Shown in pieces: positions 1 through 9,934 of a stretch of DNA of 64,000 nucleotides. A program made the position numbers and the translations under genes. Numbering within the stretch: the stretch's first letter is position 1; every line of letters begins with the position of its first letter. Below the pieces are notes generated by a model. That model was not told where the DNA came from. It was given only the letters and a program-made list of their open reading frames with translations, and made no database searches. Origin of the DNA: Ahaetulla prasina (Eukaryota; Chordata; Lepidosauria; Squamata; Colubridae); NCBI RefSeq assembly GCF_028640845.1, contig NC_080541.1, positions 5,609,435-5,673,434 of the forward strand, read 5' to 3'.

Positions 1-120
1 GCAAAACACCAGATGCACATCTGGAAGGGCAATTACACTTATTTATTGTTAAACAGCCTATGCACAGGAATCTTCTCAACAAGTCATTACCACCTGCTAG
101 AAATTAGATAAGGGTCCATG
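1..120. other. Unassigned leader
   Basis: No repeat family or coding signal is recognised. The last 8 bases (113-120, GGTCCATG) are the left target-site duplication of the next element. Confidence 0.4.
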
Positions 121-377
121 CAGTGGTGAAATCCAATTTTTTTTACTACCAGCTCTGTGGGTGTGGCTTGGTGGGTTTGGCTTCGTGGGTGTGGCAGGGG
201 AAGGATACTGCAAAATCCCCATTCCTTCCCCACTCCTCGGGGAAGTATATTGCAAAATCCCCATTCCCACCCACTCTGGAACCAGCCAGAGGTGGCATTT
301 GCCGGTTCTCCGAACTGCTCAAAATTTCCGCTACCGGTTCTCCAGAACCTGTCAGAACCTGCTGAATAGCAACCTTG
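121..377. mobile_element. hAT-a non-autonomous DNA transposon (MITE)
   Basis: Starts CAGTGGTGAAATCCA. The right end is diverged, but an exact 8-bp duplication GGTCCATG flanks it (113-120 and 378-385), as expected for the hAT superfamily. Inside are the family hallmarks: ACCGGTTCT motifs, GGGTGTGGCTTGG blocks and two copies of an internal unit (GCAAAATCCCCATTC). It has no transposase. The open frames across it are chance translations of the internal repeat. Confidence 0.85.
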
Positions 378-385
378 GGTCCATG

Positions 386-503
386 GAGTTGGCTCACTTG
401 TGGTTAAGTAAGGATTCTAGGCTGATTCCTCTTTTAACTCCACCCCCCAGGAGCTGCCACTCCTTTTCCTATAACACTATTGTACAGAACATCGGCATTG
501 ATC
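386..503. other. Unassigned spacer
   Basis: Short stretch between the hAT-a element and the 5' truncation point of the L2 copy. Nothing recognised. Confidence 0.3.
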
Positions 504-1701
504 CTATCTCTCCGACCGGTCGCAGACGGTGTTGACGGGGGGGCAGAGGTCGACTCCGCGGCGCCTCACTTGTGGGGTGCCGCAGGGGTCGATTCTCTCG
601 CCCCTTCTGTTCAACATCTATATGAAGCCGCTGGGTGAGATCATCAGTGGCTTCGGTGTGAGGTACCAGCTGTACGCTGATGACACCCAGCTGTACTTTT
701 CCACACCGGGCCACCCCAATGAAGCTATCGAAGTGCTGTCCCGGTGTTTGGAAGCCGTACGGGTCTGGATGGGGAGAAACAGGCTCAAGCTCAATCCCTC
801 CAAGACGGAGTGGCTGTGGATGCCGGCATCCCGGTACAGTCAGCTGAGTCCACGGCTGACTGTTGGGAGCGAGTCATTGGCCCCGATGGAGAGGGTGCGC
901 AACTTGGGCGTTCTCCTGGATGAACGGCTGTCTTTTGAAGACCACCTGACCGCCGTCTCCAGGAGAGCTTTCCACCAGGTTTGCCTGGTGCGCCAGTTGC
1001 GCCCCTTTCTAGACCGGGATGCCTTATGCACAGTCACCACGCCTCGTGACGCCTCGCCTGGATTACTGCAATGCTCTCTACATGGGGCTCCCTTGAGGGG
1101 CATCCGGAGGCTTCAGTTAGTCCAGAACGCGGCTGCTGGTGATAGAGGAGCCCTCGTGGCTCCCGTGACACCTATCCTGCGCAGACTGCACTGGCTACCT
1201 GTGGCCTTCCAGGTGCGCTTCAAGGTTCTGGTGAACGTCTTCAAAGCGCTCCATGGCATAGGGCCGGGTTATTTACGGGACCGCCTACTGCTACCGAATA
1301 CCTCCCACCGACCTGTGCGCTCTCACAGAGAGGGACTCCTCAGGGTGCCGTCGGCGTGACAGTGTCGTCTGGCGGCGCCCAGGGAAGGGCCTTCTCTGTG
1401 GGGCTCCCGCCTCTGGAACGAACTCCCCGACTCACAACTTCCGGACCTCCGAACCTTTCGTCATGAGCTTAAAACGCATTTATTCATCTGCAGGACTGTT
1501 AGTTTTTAAATTTATGGGTTTTAATTGGGGGTTTTAAATGGGGTTTTAAATTGTATCTAAATTTTTAGGCCGTTATTGAATCAGTTTTTTATATAGTTTT
1601 TAATTTGTATTCTATGTATTGTGTTTTTTATTGGCTGTGAACCGCCCTGAGTCCTTCGGGAGAAGGGCGGTATACAAATATAATAAATAAATAAATAAAT
1701 A
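504..1701 (+). mobile_element. L2-clade LINE, 5'-truncated 3' half
   Basis: Begins inside the reverse transcriptase, at the point that aligns with about 54533 of the long L2 copy in this window, and runs to the family 3' end. That end has a hairpin (CCGCCCTGAGTCCTTCGGG, about 1643-1672) and an (AAAT)n tail at 1678-1701. The AT-rich 3' UTR follows the frame. No clear target duplication is visible, typical of the CR1/L2 group. Confidence 0.88.
529..1359 (+). pseudogene. L2 reverse transcriptase C-terminal half (dead)
   Basis: A 276-aa open segment carries the RT palm motif YADDTQLYF at about residues 47-55, then the CR1/L2-type thumb ([27 protein letters not shown]) and the C-terminal blocks LRRLHWLPV and [13 protein letters not shown]. 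It ends at a TGA where sister copies read on for about 45 more codons; the stop fits a CpG-to-TpG change (GCG TGA). There is no start codon of its own and no N-terminal half. It is a remnant, not a functional gene. Confidence 0.85.
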
Positions 1702-2133
1702 ATTGATGTCTCTTTTCTTTTGTTTCTAATTTTCTTCTATCTTTTTTCTTTAGTTTTCTATTTCTTCCTTCCCACCCACCCCCTTTTTTTAAATTCTATT
1801 TTACTTTGCATTAATTTTTTTAATTTTTGTTTTTAAAACTTTTGTTGGAAGCAATATCCAGGTCCAGTTCGTCAAGGTGGGGGAAAGGCACTGGAGACAA
1901 AATGAAGGCTGGACTTCATTGGAAAGAGGGTCCATTTATTAACACATGTCCTGTTTGTGGGCGTGGTGCACCTGACCACGTGGAGTTGAGAGTGGGGTTT
2001 TTTTTTATACCTTCTCTTGCTCTTTGCACTTGAGCTTCCTGTTCCTGTGCAAGAACGTGTATTCTATTGGCTGTTTGCAGACTCCCATGGAGTTATGAAA
2101 GGGTCATAGCTGGCTTTATAGGCAAAGTACAAA
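1702..2133. other. T-rich low-complexity DNA then unassigned sequence
   Basis: About 1710-1850 is T-rich and simple. About 1851-2133 has no recognised family; one 68-aa frame there has no domain I can name. Confidence 0.4.
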
Positions 2134-2141
2134 TCCTAGGT

Positions 2142-2622
2142 CTGTGATGTCGAACTTATGGCACGCTAGAAGTGGCACACAGAGCTATTTTTCCGGGCAC
2201 ATGAGCTGTCGCCAACTCATCTACATTTGCGCATCCATGCGCACCCCAGCTGGTATTCGGGCGTACGGTGCACACGCATGCAATTCAGGGGACTTAGCTG
2301 GTCTTCAGAGCTCTCCAGCACGTGTGCACGTGTTTGCACATGTGCATGAGAGTATTGGTGCGCAGCATGCACGTGTGTCCAGACGGCGTTCATGTGCCTG
2401 CATTGCACGCATGAAAACTACACACATGCGCAGACGATCCGGTTCCACATGCAGCACACAGGGGGGAGTTGTGCAAAACCTGCGTGCATGTGCAGATGGT
2501 GTGATTGCGTGTGCAGTGCACGGGGAGAAGCCGCGTGTTAACGTGGATGGCATGCGCGCACGCAAAGCGCGCAAAGCACGTACCCGTTCAGCACTCGGGG
2601 AGTAAAAGGTTCGCCACCACTT
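2142..2622. mobile_element. hAT-c non-autonomous DNA transposon
   Basis: An exact 8-bp duplication TCCTAGGT lies at 2134-2141 and 2623-2630. Ends are CTGTGATGTCGAACTTA and, inverted, AAGTGGTGGCGAACC. The interior is dense in alternating purine-pyrimidine GTGCAYG words, typical of this family in the window (see 8004, 12003, 32657, 56457). Confidence 0.85.
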
Positions 2623-2730
2623 TCCTAGGTGTTTGTCTGAGCTACGTTTGGTTGAAGTTTGGACTGCTGATGCAATGAAGGGACGTGTGTTCTGAATAGG
2701 GGGTTGGGAAATTCCTATTATGGCTTAATG

Positions 2731-3229
2731 CAGTGGTAGTCAACCTGGTCCTTCCAGCTTTCCTGGTGGGTGATAGGGGTTTTGTCCGATACTGAAGCAC
2801 TTTCCTTTTTTTAATTTAATTGACTTTTTTTAAAAAAATTCATAGCATTATTTAAAAACATTTTCATTAGGTTTTTCATAAAATTCCCCGTGACAATTTA
2901 AATTTCTGAAAATATACTATTTGTATCGCCCGCGCATAAGTTTAGTTCACGTTATGTAAGTTAAACTAAATGGCACTATAGTGCGACTGCAAATAAAAGA
3001 GCCTCATCCCAGAATAGCTCGCGCAGCTCCCCCCACTCCACCCAGCTGTAACAGACAAGCAGAGCTGGTAGCCGGGCCCCCCCCCCCCACCCCAATCCAT
3101 GATGTGTGAGAGGCATGCGCAGACAACAATACATGGCGCATTACTGTGGAACCGGTGGGTGGTTAGAAAATTTTACTACTAACAGAGATACAAAAGTGGT
3201 GGTAGGCATAAAAAGGATGACTACCCCTG
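2731..3229. mobile_element. hAT-d non-autonomous DNA transposon
   Basis: An exact 8-bp duplication GCTTAATG lies at 2723-2730 and 3230-3237. Terminal inverted repeats are CAGTGGTAGTCAACC and, at the right, GGATGACTACCCCTG. The interior is AT-rich with a C-run near 3077. No transposase. Confidence 0.88.
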
Positions 3230-3237
3230 GCTTAATG

Positions 3238-3596
3238 GCTTTGTCCTGGTTTAGATGTTGAGTGAGGGCTAATTGTACCATTCTACTAATTCTGCCTTTG
3301 TTCAGACTTTGCTACAGGGAGTAATGGATTACCAAATCTGCATTTCTAAAATCTGCCCCAGCTCACTATCTGCTTGTGGGCAGAGAGCTGGGGCTCTGAG
3401 TTTCTGTCTCCCTTAAGATTTTTTATTTCTCTTTTAGGGGATATATTTTAAACCTGCCTTTTTAAAAATATTCCTCAAAATATTTCATTCTTCGGGGGGG
3501 GGGGGGTGTTGGATTCCCGCACTTTCAATAAAGTTATTTTTTTTTTAAAAAAAAAAAAGTCTCTTCTTTCATGTTAGCCATCTTGTGGGAGTGTCC
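3238..3596. other. Unassigned; possible L1-like 3' tail
   Basis: Mostly unrecognised. A G-run at about 3495-3507, then CAATAAAG and T/A homopolymers to about 3558, resembles the G-rich 3' UTR plus poly(A) of the L1 copies at 20987 and 21944, but the match is too short to be sure. Confidence 0.3.
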
Positions 3597-3638
3597 CAGT
3601 GGTGGTATTCAACCAGTTTGGACCGGTTCAGAGTTTAG

Positions 3639-4096
3639 TGTTGTGGTCCATCAGCAGCCTATGGAGCTGGCAATGGAGTCAGACAGCGATGAAGCTGAGG
3701 TGGGGCCAGGGCCATTGGGGAGTGAGGTGCGGACTCCAGAGCCTCCAGAGACTGATAGTAGTGAGGCAGAGGAACAGGAGGTGCCTGTTTCTAATGCACA
3801 CATGAGAAGAACTGCCAGAAGGCAAGAGCAGCTCAAGCAAAGAGGACGACTCAGGTGTAAGGCCAAGAGATGATTGGCCCCTCCCATAAGGCTTAAAACA
3901 GACCAGCACCGGCATTTGAGCTTTGCCAGAAAACAACGTTGTAGCTGCTTCGTCTTCTGCTTCGTCTACATCTTTGTTTTTGTGGCTTCTGGACGTTTGC
4001 CAGGAAGGGCCTTTGGCAGTTTGCTTAATTGGACTAAGGTTTGTGAGATAACTGAGGAATTTGTGTTGGGAGGCATTTATTTTACTTTGAGTTGAA

Positions 4097-4127
<31 letters not shown>

Positions 4128-4624
4128 TCGTATTTATATACCGCCCTATCTCCCGAAGGACTCGGGGCGGTTAACAGGCACTTAAAAAACATATAAATAC
4201 ATAAATACAACATAAAAACAATTAAAAAACTTATTCTAAAAGCCCGATAGTTAAAATTATGATTAAAAATATAAAACTAAAACCCAATTTAAAACCCATA
4301 AATTTAAAATCTAACTCAGTCCCACGCAAATAAATAAGTGTGTTTTAAGCTCGCGGCGGAAGGTCCGAAGGTCCGGAAGCTGACGAAGTCCTGGGGGCAG
4401 TTCGTTCCAGAGGGTGGGAGCCCCCACAGAGAAGGCCCTTCCCCTGGGCGTCGCCAGACGACATTGCCTCGCTGACGGCACCCTGAGGAGTCCCTCTCTA
4501 TGAGAGCGCACGGGTCGGTGAGAGGTATTCACGCTGGGAATGAAGTAATTCCCAGCTGTTCGAATAAAGTTTGTTTTTCCATGGACTAAGTTTATTACTA
4601 CCTACTTGGGCCTGGGTCACAACA
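3639..4624 (+). mobile_element. LTR-4-like solo LTR (interrupted)
   Basis: Starts TGTTGTGGTCC and ends CACAACA (TG...CA), with AATAAAG near 4563 as a possible polyadenylation signal. It lies inside the hAT-e element and is itself cut by an inverted L2 fragment. The 5' part can be read as an acidic Ser/Glu-rich peptide, like other LTRs here, probably without meaning. I found no clean 5-bp target duplication, so the borders are tentative. Confidence 0.5.
4095..4532 (-). mobile_element. L2-clade LINE 3' fragment
   Basis: On the minus strand the last 73 or so L2 codons are readable ([29 protein letters not shown]), followed by the 3' UTR, the GGGCGGTATA hairpin and the (AAAT)n tail at 4097-4126. 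Inserted into the LTR-4 copy. Confidence 0.85.
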
Positions 4625-4813
4625 ACCTGCAGGTGGGTTTGCCCCCGCCCACCCACCTGCCCTGGCGCTATGCTGTCCTATTTAGCCACGATTTCTAAGC
4701 CACGTGCATGCGTGCAAGCTTCACGTGCGAGCAAAGCAGAAGGCACACACTCACATTTTCGGTGCGTGGTGAACCGGTGGTAAAATTATGTGAAAACCAC
4801 CTCTGGAGTTTTC

Positions 4814-5465
4814 CTGCATACATCTCCCAGGTTCCTGATTGTTTCATTAACCTCCAAACTGTTAGGGACATCCTGAGCTAAACCATTGCCCAGTGAATTC
4901 TTCATTCCATCGCTTGTGATTTTCTTTCGTCGTTGTGTGTTTGCCATTCCTTGAACAACTGTGGCTGTGGTTTGTATAAATATGGATGAGGATCCATAGC
5001 CTTCCATTAAGCGCTGCGTTTTCAGTGGTACAGAAATAGCTTGAGACGCTGCAAGGGGAAAGGAAGAGGCTAATAATGTACAAAGAGTCCTTAAACGTCA
5101 GGATGCCTTCTTAAGCTGCCCAAGAATATAGGGACATCACGTACTATTAGCATGGGCCTCCGGGAATTGAGGTCAAAGGAAGGAGGCAGGTGTATTAATT
5201 GCCAAGAAAATCTTGCTATCTGCAACGCGTCCCATAAATCCACCCGAGTCTAGAGATATTGACATTGCCATCAGGAAGTGAGAACCTGTGAAGATAAAAG
5301 CAAAAATACCGTATCTTGGCGACAAAATGCAGGAGGCTGTATATTAAACTCTGTGGCGGCAAGCTGTGGCGAATGCAGAATGCAACAGAAGTTTTTTTAA
5401 AAAAAATAATTGGATCCAGCAGAAAAGTAGGCAAGGTCAGAGATGATAGAGGAGGAGGAGGACAA
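4814..5465. other. Unassigned single-copy-looking DNA
   Basis: About 650 bases with no repeat family recognised and no convincing open frame on either strand. The short frames here show no splice or domain evidence. Confidence 0.4.
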
Positions 5466-5826
5466 GAAACGAGGGATGGAAACTGATCAAGGAGAGAAGC
5501 AACCTGGAATTAAGGAGAAACAGCGAGGACAATTAATCAGTGGAACAGCTTATCACCAGAAGTTGTGGATGCTTCATCACTGGTGGCTTTTAAGAAGAGA
5601 CTGGGCAACCACTTGTCTGAAATGGCATACGGTTTCCTGCTTGGACTAGAACAGGGGTCTCCAACCTTGATCCCTTTAAGACTTGTGGACTTCAACTCCC
5701 AGAGTTGAACTCCCAGAGCAAAGCTGGCTGAGGGACTCTGGGAGTTGAAGTCCACAAGTCTTAAAGGGACCAAGGTTGGAGACCCCTGGACTAGAAGACC
5801 TCCAAGGTCCCTTTCAGCTCTATTCT
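5466..5826 (+). mobile_element. CR1 LINE 3' end (plus strand)
   Basis: Shows the CR1 C-terminal coding remnant (WNSL..VV..LEVFKKRLDNH-type; here ATTAATCAGTGGAACAGC) and the 3' end GACTAGAAGACCTCCAAGG. A hAT-b MITE interrupts it at 5652-5788. The tail has become a (GGAT)n microsatellite. Confidence 0.8.
5652..5788. mobile_element. hAT-b palindromic MITE
   Basis: Almost its whole 137-bp length is one inverted repeat: CAGGGGTCTCCAACCTTG at the left and its complement at the right. An exact 8-bp duplication GACTAGAA (5644-5651, 5789-5796) supports hAT-type insertion into the CR1 3' end. Foldback to a long hairpin or cruciform is possible. Confidence 0.92.
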
Positions 5827-5868
5827 GATGGATGGATGGATGGATGGATGGATGGATGGATGGATGGA
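5826..5868. repeat. (GGAT)n microsatellite
   Basis: About ten perfect ATGG units directly at the 3' end of the CR1 copy, which probably seeded it. Confidence 0.95.
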
Positions 5869-5878
5869 GCAGTTAGAA

Positions 5879-6116
5879 CAGAGGTTCCCAATCTTTTTTG
5901 CCCGCGGCTCCCCCGGAAATCCGACCTGCAACTGCGCATGCGCACCAGACGCGCCCGCGGCTCCCCGGAAATCCGACCTGCAACTGCGCATGCGCACCAG
6001 ACGCCCCAGAAATGGCGCATCAGCGCCGGACCCAGCGGGCGCAGATATTCCGCGGCGCCCCCATGACGATAGCGCGGCTCCCTGGGGAGCCGCGGCTCAC
6101 AGTTTGGGAATCACTG
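5879..6116. mobile_element. hAT-f non-autonomous DNA transposon
   Basis: Ends are CAGAGGTTCCCAATC and GTTTGGGAATCACTG, with an exact 8-bp duplication AGTTAGAA (5871-5878, 6117-6124). GC-rich interior with a direct duplication of about 50 bp (GGAAATCCGACCTGCAACTG occurs twice). No transposase. Confidence 0.9.
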
Positions 6117-6127
6117 AGTTAGAAGAA

Positions 6128-6483
6128 CAGGGGTGTCAAACTCAAGGACCCAAGGTCGGATACGGCCCACAGGATGTTTAGATTTGGCCCACAGGGCCAC
6201 CCTGGAAACAGTGAAGTGCCTCTGCCAGTGAAAACAGAGCTCGGGACAGCTGCATGCGGCCCTCCTGAGCTCCATTTTTACTGGCAGAGGGTTGCAGGAG
6301 GCCGTCACAGCCAAAAACGGAACTCAGGAGCCCGTTTTCTCTGGCAGAGCGCTCGGGCCTCCACAGGCGCCCCCAACACAAGTGTTGTAGAGCTGGCCAT
6401 GCCCCCCCCCACTGCCCCCCACCCTCCCAAGTTCAAAAACAACCCTGATGAGGCCCTCAATGAAGTCAAGTTTGATACCCCTG
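6128..6483. mobile_element. hAT-g non-autonomous DNA transposon
   Basis: Ends are CAGGGGTGTCAAACTCAAGG and AAGTTTGATACCCCTG, with an exact 8-bp duplication TAGAAGAA (6120-6127, 6484-6491). The left duplication overlaps the right duplication of the hAT-f element, so one jumped into the edge of the other. A second copy is at 40859. Confidence 0.92.
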
Positions 6484-6985
6484 TAGAAGAAGAAGAGGGG
6501 AGAGGGGTGGGGAAGAGAGGAGGAGGAGGAGAGGAGAGGGGAAGAAATGGTAGAGGTGGAGGAAGAGGAGAAGGAGGAGCGGCAGGGAGGAGGAGAAATA
6601 AAGACAAGGAGAAGAGAAAGAGAAAGGGGAAGGGGAAAAGAAAAGGAGAGGGGAGGGGAGAGGAGAGAAGAATAGGTAAGTATGAAGGAGGGGAGTGGGA
6701 GAGGAGAAAGAAAAAGAAGAGCACTAAAGGGGAGGGAGGGGAGAAGAGAAAAAGAAGTGAAAGAGGAGAAAAAAGAAGTGAAAGAGGAAGAGGATGAGGA
6801 AGAGAAGGAGAGGGGGAGGGAAAGGAGGAGACGGGGAGAAAGAGAAAGAAGAGGAAGAGGAGAGAGCAGGAGGAGGAAGAGAAGGAGGGGGAGAAGGAGG
6901 AAGAGAAGGAGAGTGGAAGGGGAAGAGAAAGAAAGAAGGAGAGGAAGAGGCAGAAGAGAAGGAGAGGAGAAGGAAGAGGATTTGT
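6484..6985. repeat. Polypurine GA/GGA-rich tract
   Basis: About 500 bases almost entirely of A and G on the plus strand. Long Glu/Arg/Lys- or Ser/Pro/Leu-rich frames cross it but reflect composition only. Such mirror-rich purine tracts can form triplex DNA. Confidence 0.9.
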
Positions 6986-7405
6986 GTCATCTTCAGTTTG
7001 ACAATATGCTTGAGGCCTTTCTCTGATCTCTAAAAGGCAGATTTGAATAGCGGTGGGTGATTTTCAGAGGTTGAACAAATTGCCCGGAGGGGAAAAATAC
7101 TTATTCCGGGAGCCCTTACGCACAAGCTGGACAGACATCAATTGATAAGGTTGCTGTTGAAATATGTTCCTGCATGAAGTGGTTTTAAGTTAAGTGTAAG
7201 GGAGCCCATCAGCTAAAGGCTGCATCTAGTCTCCGAGCAATTTTCTGGCAGCATGTTGATCTACGGTGACTATCCACACAAAAAGCCATGATGATGTTTT
7301 CTGTCATTTTTTTTGGGTGGAAAGCAACATGAAATAATGGCTTAGACTTGGAAGCCTCAAGACGAAGTCGTCCTGCCCACGACTTCATCTTGACAGATTG
7401 CAGAT
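6986..7405. other. Unassigned
   Basis: About 420 bases without a recognised repeat or coding signal. Confidence 0.4.
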
Positions 7406-7439
7406 TGACAGAGTCGGAAGGGACCTTGTTGTTGTGTCT

Positions 7440-7954
7440 TGCCCGCTCTCACCGCAGCCGGGGCCTTCTTATCTGCTTCCGAACGCTGAGGAATGTCCTA
7501 GTATGCCTCCCGGCCCCAGCCCTGGCTCCATGTCCAGACAGGCTGAGGAGGAAGAAGTACCTCCAGCCCCCAGCTCTGGCTCCATGCCCAGGCAAACGGA
7601 GCAACTAGACCTCTCCCCCTCCCCCACAGCATATGAGCCTGAGGAAGGTCAATTACCAACAGCTGCAGACTGGAGTGACCCTCACTTCAGAAGAATTGAT
7701 AGACGGAGGCAACAGAAGGAAGGGGGGGCAGGCCTGGATAAGTGCTGAGTCATGGAGCCACACCCCATGGCCTATATAAAGGATCTGCTTTCTGGCATTC
7801 TCTGAGTCAGGCAAAGTCTACCTTATCTTGCTGAAGTCACTTTCTGATCTCCTGCCTGCCTTGAGAACTTTGCAAGGACTTTGGCAGAGCTGCAGAGGCA
7901 CGCCTGATTCGGATTTCCCTGACCCGGCCGTCAGCGGAGGAGTGGGACACGACA
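7440..7954 (+). mobile_element. LTR-1 solo LTR
   Basis: A 515-bp element running from TGTTGTGTCTTGCCCGC to GGGACACGACA (TG...CA) with an exact 5-bp duplication CTTGT (7435-7439, 7955-7959), the signature of an LTR retrotransposon. A TATA box (CCTATATAAAGG) is at about 7771. No internal gag-pol region follows, so it is a solo LTR or a very small non-autonomous element. Confidence 0.9.
7773..7780 (+). promoter_or_regulatory. TATA box of LTR-1
   Basis: TATATAAA within CCCATGGCCTATATAAAGGA. The same block recurs in the other LTR-1 copies, e.g. 16880, 41857 and 63461 on plus, so it is a conserved core promoter element of the family. Activity is not shown. Confidence 0.7.
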
Positions 7955-8003
7955 CTTGTAGGTCTTCTAGTCCAACCTCCTGCCCAAGCAGGAGACCCTC
8001 CAC

Positions 8004-8398
8004 CAGTGATGGCGATCCATTTTTTTTCCTTGGGTGCCAATGCCCATAATGCAATGCCATCCCCACAGGCCCCCCGTGCATGACCCCCCGTGCTCTCCCC
8101 CTACCCCCTGCGCATGTGCGTGCGCCCCCAATTTTGGTGCTAGCAGGCCTCCCTAGAGCCGCCCGGGACCAAAACTGGGCAGCGGGGTGATGCTGCACCT
8201 CCCCAACCCCCCTGTGCATGTGCGCGCGACCCACCCCCACGCAAGTGGGCCTCTCCCAGCAGAGACCCAAAAATCAGCTGGCCGGCAGGAGGCAAGCGGG
8301 CATGCGTGGTGGAGCTGACCTGGGTGTTGGCTCGCATGCCCGCAGAGTTGGCTCCATGTACCACCTGTAGCATGCTTGCCATAGATTCGCCATCACGG
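8004..8398. mobile_element. hAT-c non-autonomous DNA transposon
   Basis: Left end CAGTGATGGCGATCC, right end ATTCGCCATCACGG. Flanking 8-mers CCCTCCAC (7996-8003) and CCCTACAC (8399-8406) match at 7 of 8 and restore the CR1 phrase GAGACCCTACACCATTTC. Interior rich in GCATGTGCG-type words. Confidence 0.85.
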
Positions 8399-8565
8399 CC
8401 CTACACCATTTCTGACAGATGGCAATCCAGTCTCTTCTTGAAAACCTCCAGTGTTGAAGCTCCCACAACTTCTTTGGGGAAAGGTTTTCCGCTGATTCAT
8501 TGTTCTCATTGTCAGAAAAGTTCTCCTTATTTCTAGGTTGAATCTCTCCTTGATCAGTTTCCATC

Positions 8566-9065
8566 AGACTTCAGAACTGCAGAAAAAATAATTGTTACCG
8601 ACCTGCCTTCCATTGAGGACCTGTATACTGCACGAATCAAGAAGAGGGCCGTGAAAATATTTGCAGATCCCTCGCATCCAGGACATAAACTATTTCAACT
8701 CTTACCCTCAAAACGATGCTATAGAGCACTGCACACCAGAACAACTAGACACAAGAACAGTTTTTTCCCGAAGGCCATCACTCTGCTAAACAAATAATTC
8801 CCTCAACACTGTCAAACTACTTACTAAATCTGCACTACTATTAAACTTCTCATCGTTCCCATCACCAATCTCTTTCCACTTATGACTGTATGACTGTAAC
8901 TTTGTTGCTGGCAATCCTTATGATTTATATTGATATATTGACCATCATTTGTGTTGTATCTTGATGAACGTATCTTTTCTTTTATGTACACTGAGAGTCT
9001 ATGCACCAAGACAAATTCCTTGTGTGTCCAATCACACCTGGCCAATAAAAATTCTATTCTATTCT
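8566..9065 (+). mobile_element. Rex1-like LINE 3' end
   Basis: A fragment of about 500 bp with the last RT codons (translatable as TAEKIIVTDLPSIEDLYT, then ALHTRTTRHKNSFFPKAIT), a 3' UTR and a (ATTCT) tail. It is flanked by a 13-bp duplication ATCAGTTTCCATC (8553-8565, 9066-9078) of the CR1 host. Assignment to Rex1 rather than another CR1-group clade rests on the C-terminal motif. Confidence 0.8.
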
Positions 9066-9189
9066 ATCAGTTTCCATCCATTATTCCTTGTCTGGCCTTC
9101 AGGTGTTTTGGAAAATAGCTTGACCCCCTCCCCTCTGTGGCAGCCCCTAAGTGTTGGAAATGCTATTATGTCTCCCCTGGTCCAATCTT

Positions 9190-9287
9190 TAACTTGGATC
9201 TTTAACAAAAGATTGGACAACCATTTGTATGGGATGGTATAAGGACACCTGCCTTGGGCAGGGTAATGGACTAGAAGACATCCAAGG
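9190..9287 (+). mobile_element. CR1 LINE 3' end (plus strand)
   Basis: Readable as the CR1 3' end in the opposite orientation to the upstream CR1 (AAAAGATTGGACAACCATTTG, GGACTAGAAGACATCCAAGG). The two CR1 pieces meet head to head near 9185-9190. Confidence 0.75.
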
Positions 9288-9645
9288 CAAGGTGAAATCC
9301 AGCAGGTTCTGACAGGTTCTGGAGAACCGGTAGCAGAAATTTTGAATAGTTCAGAGAATCAGCAAATACCACCTCTGGCTGGTCCCAGAGTGGGGAGGTA
9401 ATGGAGTTTTTGCAATATCCTTCCCCCAGGAGTGGGGAGGGAATGCGGATTTTGCAGTATCCTTCCCCTGGAATGGGGTGGGAATGGAGACTTTGCAGTA
9501 TCCTTCCCCTGGAGTGGGGTGGAATTGGAGATTTTACAGTATCCTCCCCCTGCCATGCCCACCAAGCCACGCCCACCAAGCCACACCACACCCACCAAGC
9601 CACACCCATAGAACCGGTAGTTAAAAAAATTGGACTTCACCACTG
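9288..9645. mobile_element. hAT-a MITE with internal minisatellite
   Basis: Left end CAAGGTGAAATCCAGCAGG, right end TGGACTTCACCACTG. Flanking 8-mers ATCCAAGG (9280-9287) and CTCCAAGG (9646-9653) match at 7 of 8. The interior holds about four copies of a ~45-bp unit (GGAGTGGGGWGGGAATGG ... TTTTGCAGTATCC). Confidence 0.9.
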
Positions 9646-9699
9646 CTCCAAGGTGAATATATTTTTGCATGTATGTTGTAATATACTGTGTGGTTGAGA

Positions 9700-9925
9700 T
9701 CTCACTTATTATGGCCATGTCAGGTGCGGGGATTCACTGGAGAAAGCAATTTTGTTTGGAAGAGTTAACGGTAAAAGGAAACCAGGCTGCAGAAGAACAC
9801 GATGTCTGGATACCCTCAAAGTTGACATTAGCTGGAGCGTAGAACAACTGAAAGACATAGTGCAAGATCAGAAGATGTGGCCCACTGAATCACCAAGAGT
9901 CGGACATGATTGAAAGGATAACACC
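9700..9925 (+). mobile_element. BovB/RTE-type LINE 3' fragment
   Basis: Reads as a C-terminal RTE-type peptide (LEKAILFGRVNGKRKPGC, then RTRCLDTLKVDISWSVEQL, then a KMWPTESPRVGHD-type end) followed by GAGTCGGACATGATTGAA, the classic end of BovB elements. Strongly 5'-truncated. This is the only BovB coding piece seen in the window. Confidence 0.7.
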
Positions 9926-9934
9926 ATCATCATA

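Larger units (their letters stand above)
3597..4805. mobile_element. hAT-e element split by an LTR insertion
   Basis: The left end CAGTGGTGGTATTCAACC is at 3597 and the right end, GAAAACCACCTCTG, finishes at 4805. Flanking 8-mers GAGTGTCC and GAGTTTTC match at 6 of 8, consistent with an aged duplication. The family is the same as at 10535. The two halves are separated by the LTR-4 element and the L2 inside it. Confidence 0.65.
7406..9185 (-). mobile_element. CR1 LINE 3' region, three times interrupted
   Basis: Minus-strand CR1 3' end (read on plus as AGAGTCGGAAGGGACCTTG, GGTCTTCTAGTCCAACC, AGCAGGAGACCC), continuing to GTCTCCCCTGGTCC near 9183. Insertions: LTR-1 at 7440-7954, hAT-c at 8004-8398 and a Rex1-like LINE at 8566-9065, each with its own target duplication of CR1 sequence. 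Confidence 0.85.

Noticed and set aside
2144..2605. 153-aa frame with many Cys and His.
   Set aside because: Lies exactly within a hAT-c element bounded by an 8-bp duplication; alternating GTGCA words give the composition.
6174..7026. Frames of 114-207 aa rich in Glu, Gly, Arg and Lys.
   Set aside because: They run from hAT-g into a polypurine tract; no domain, and composition explains them.
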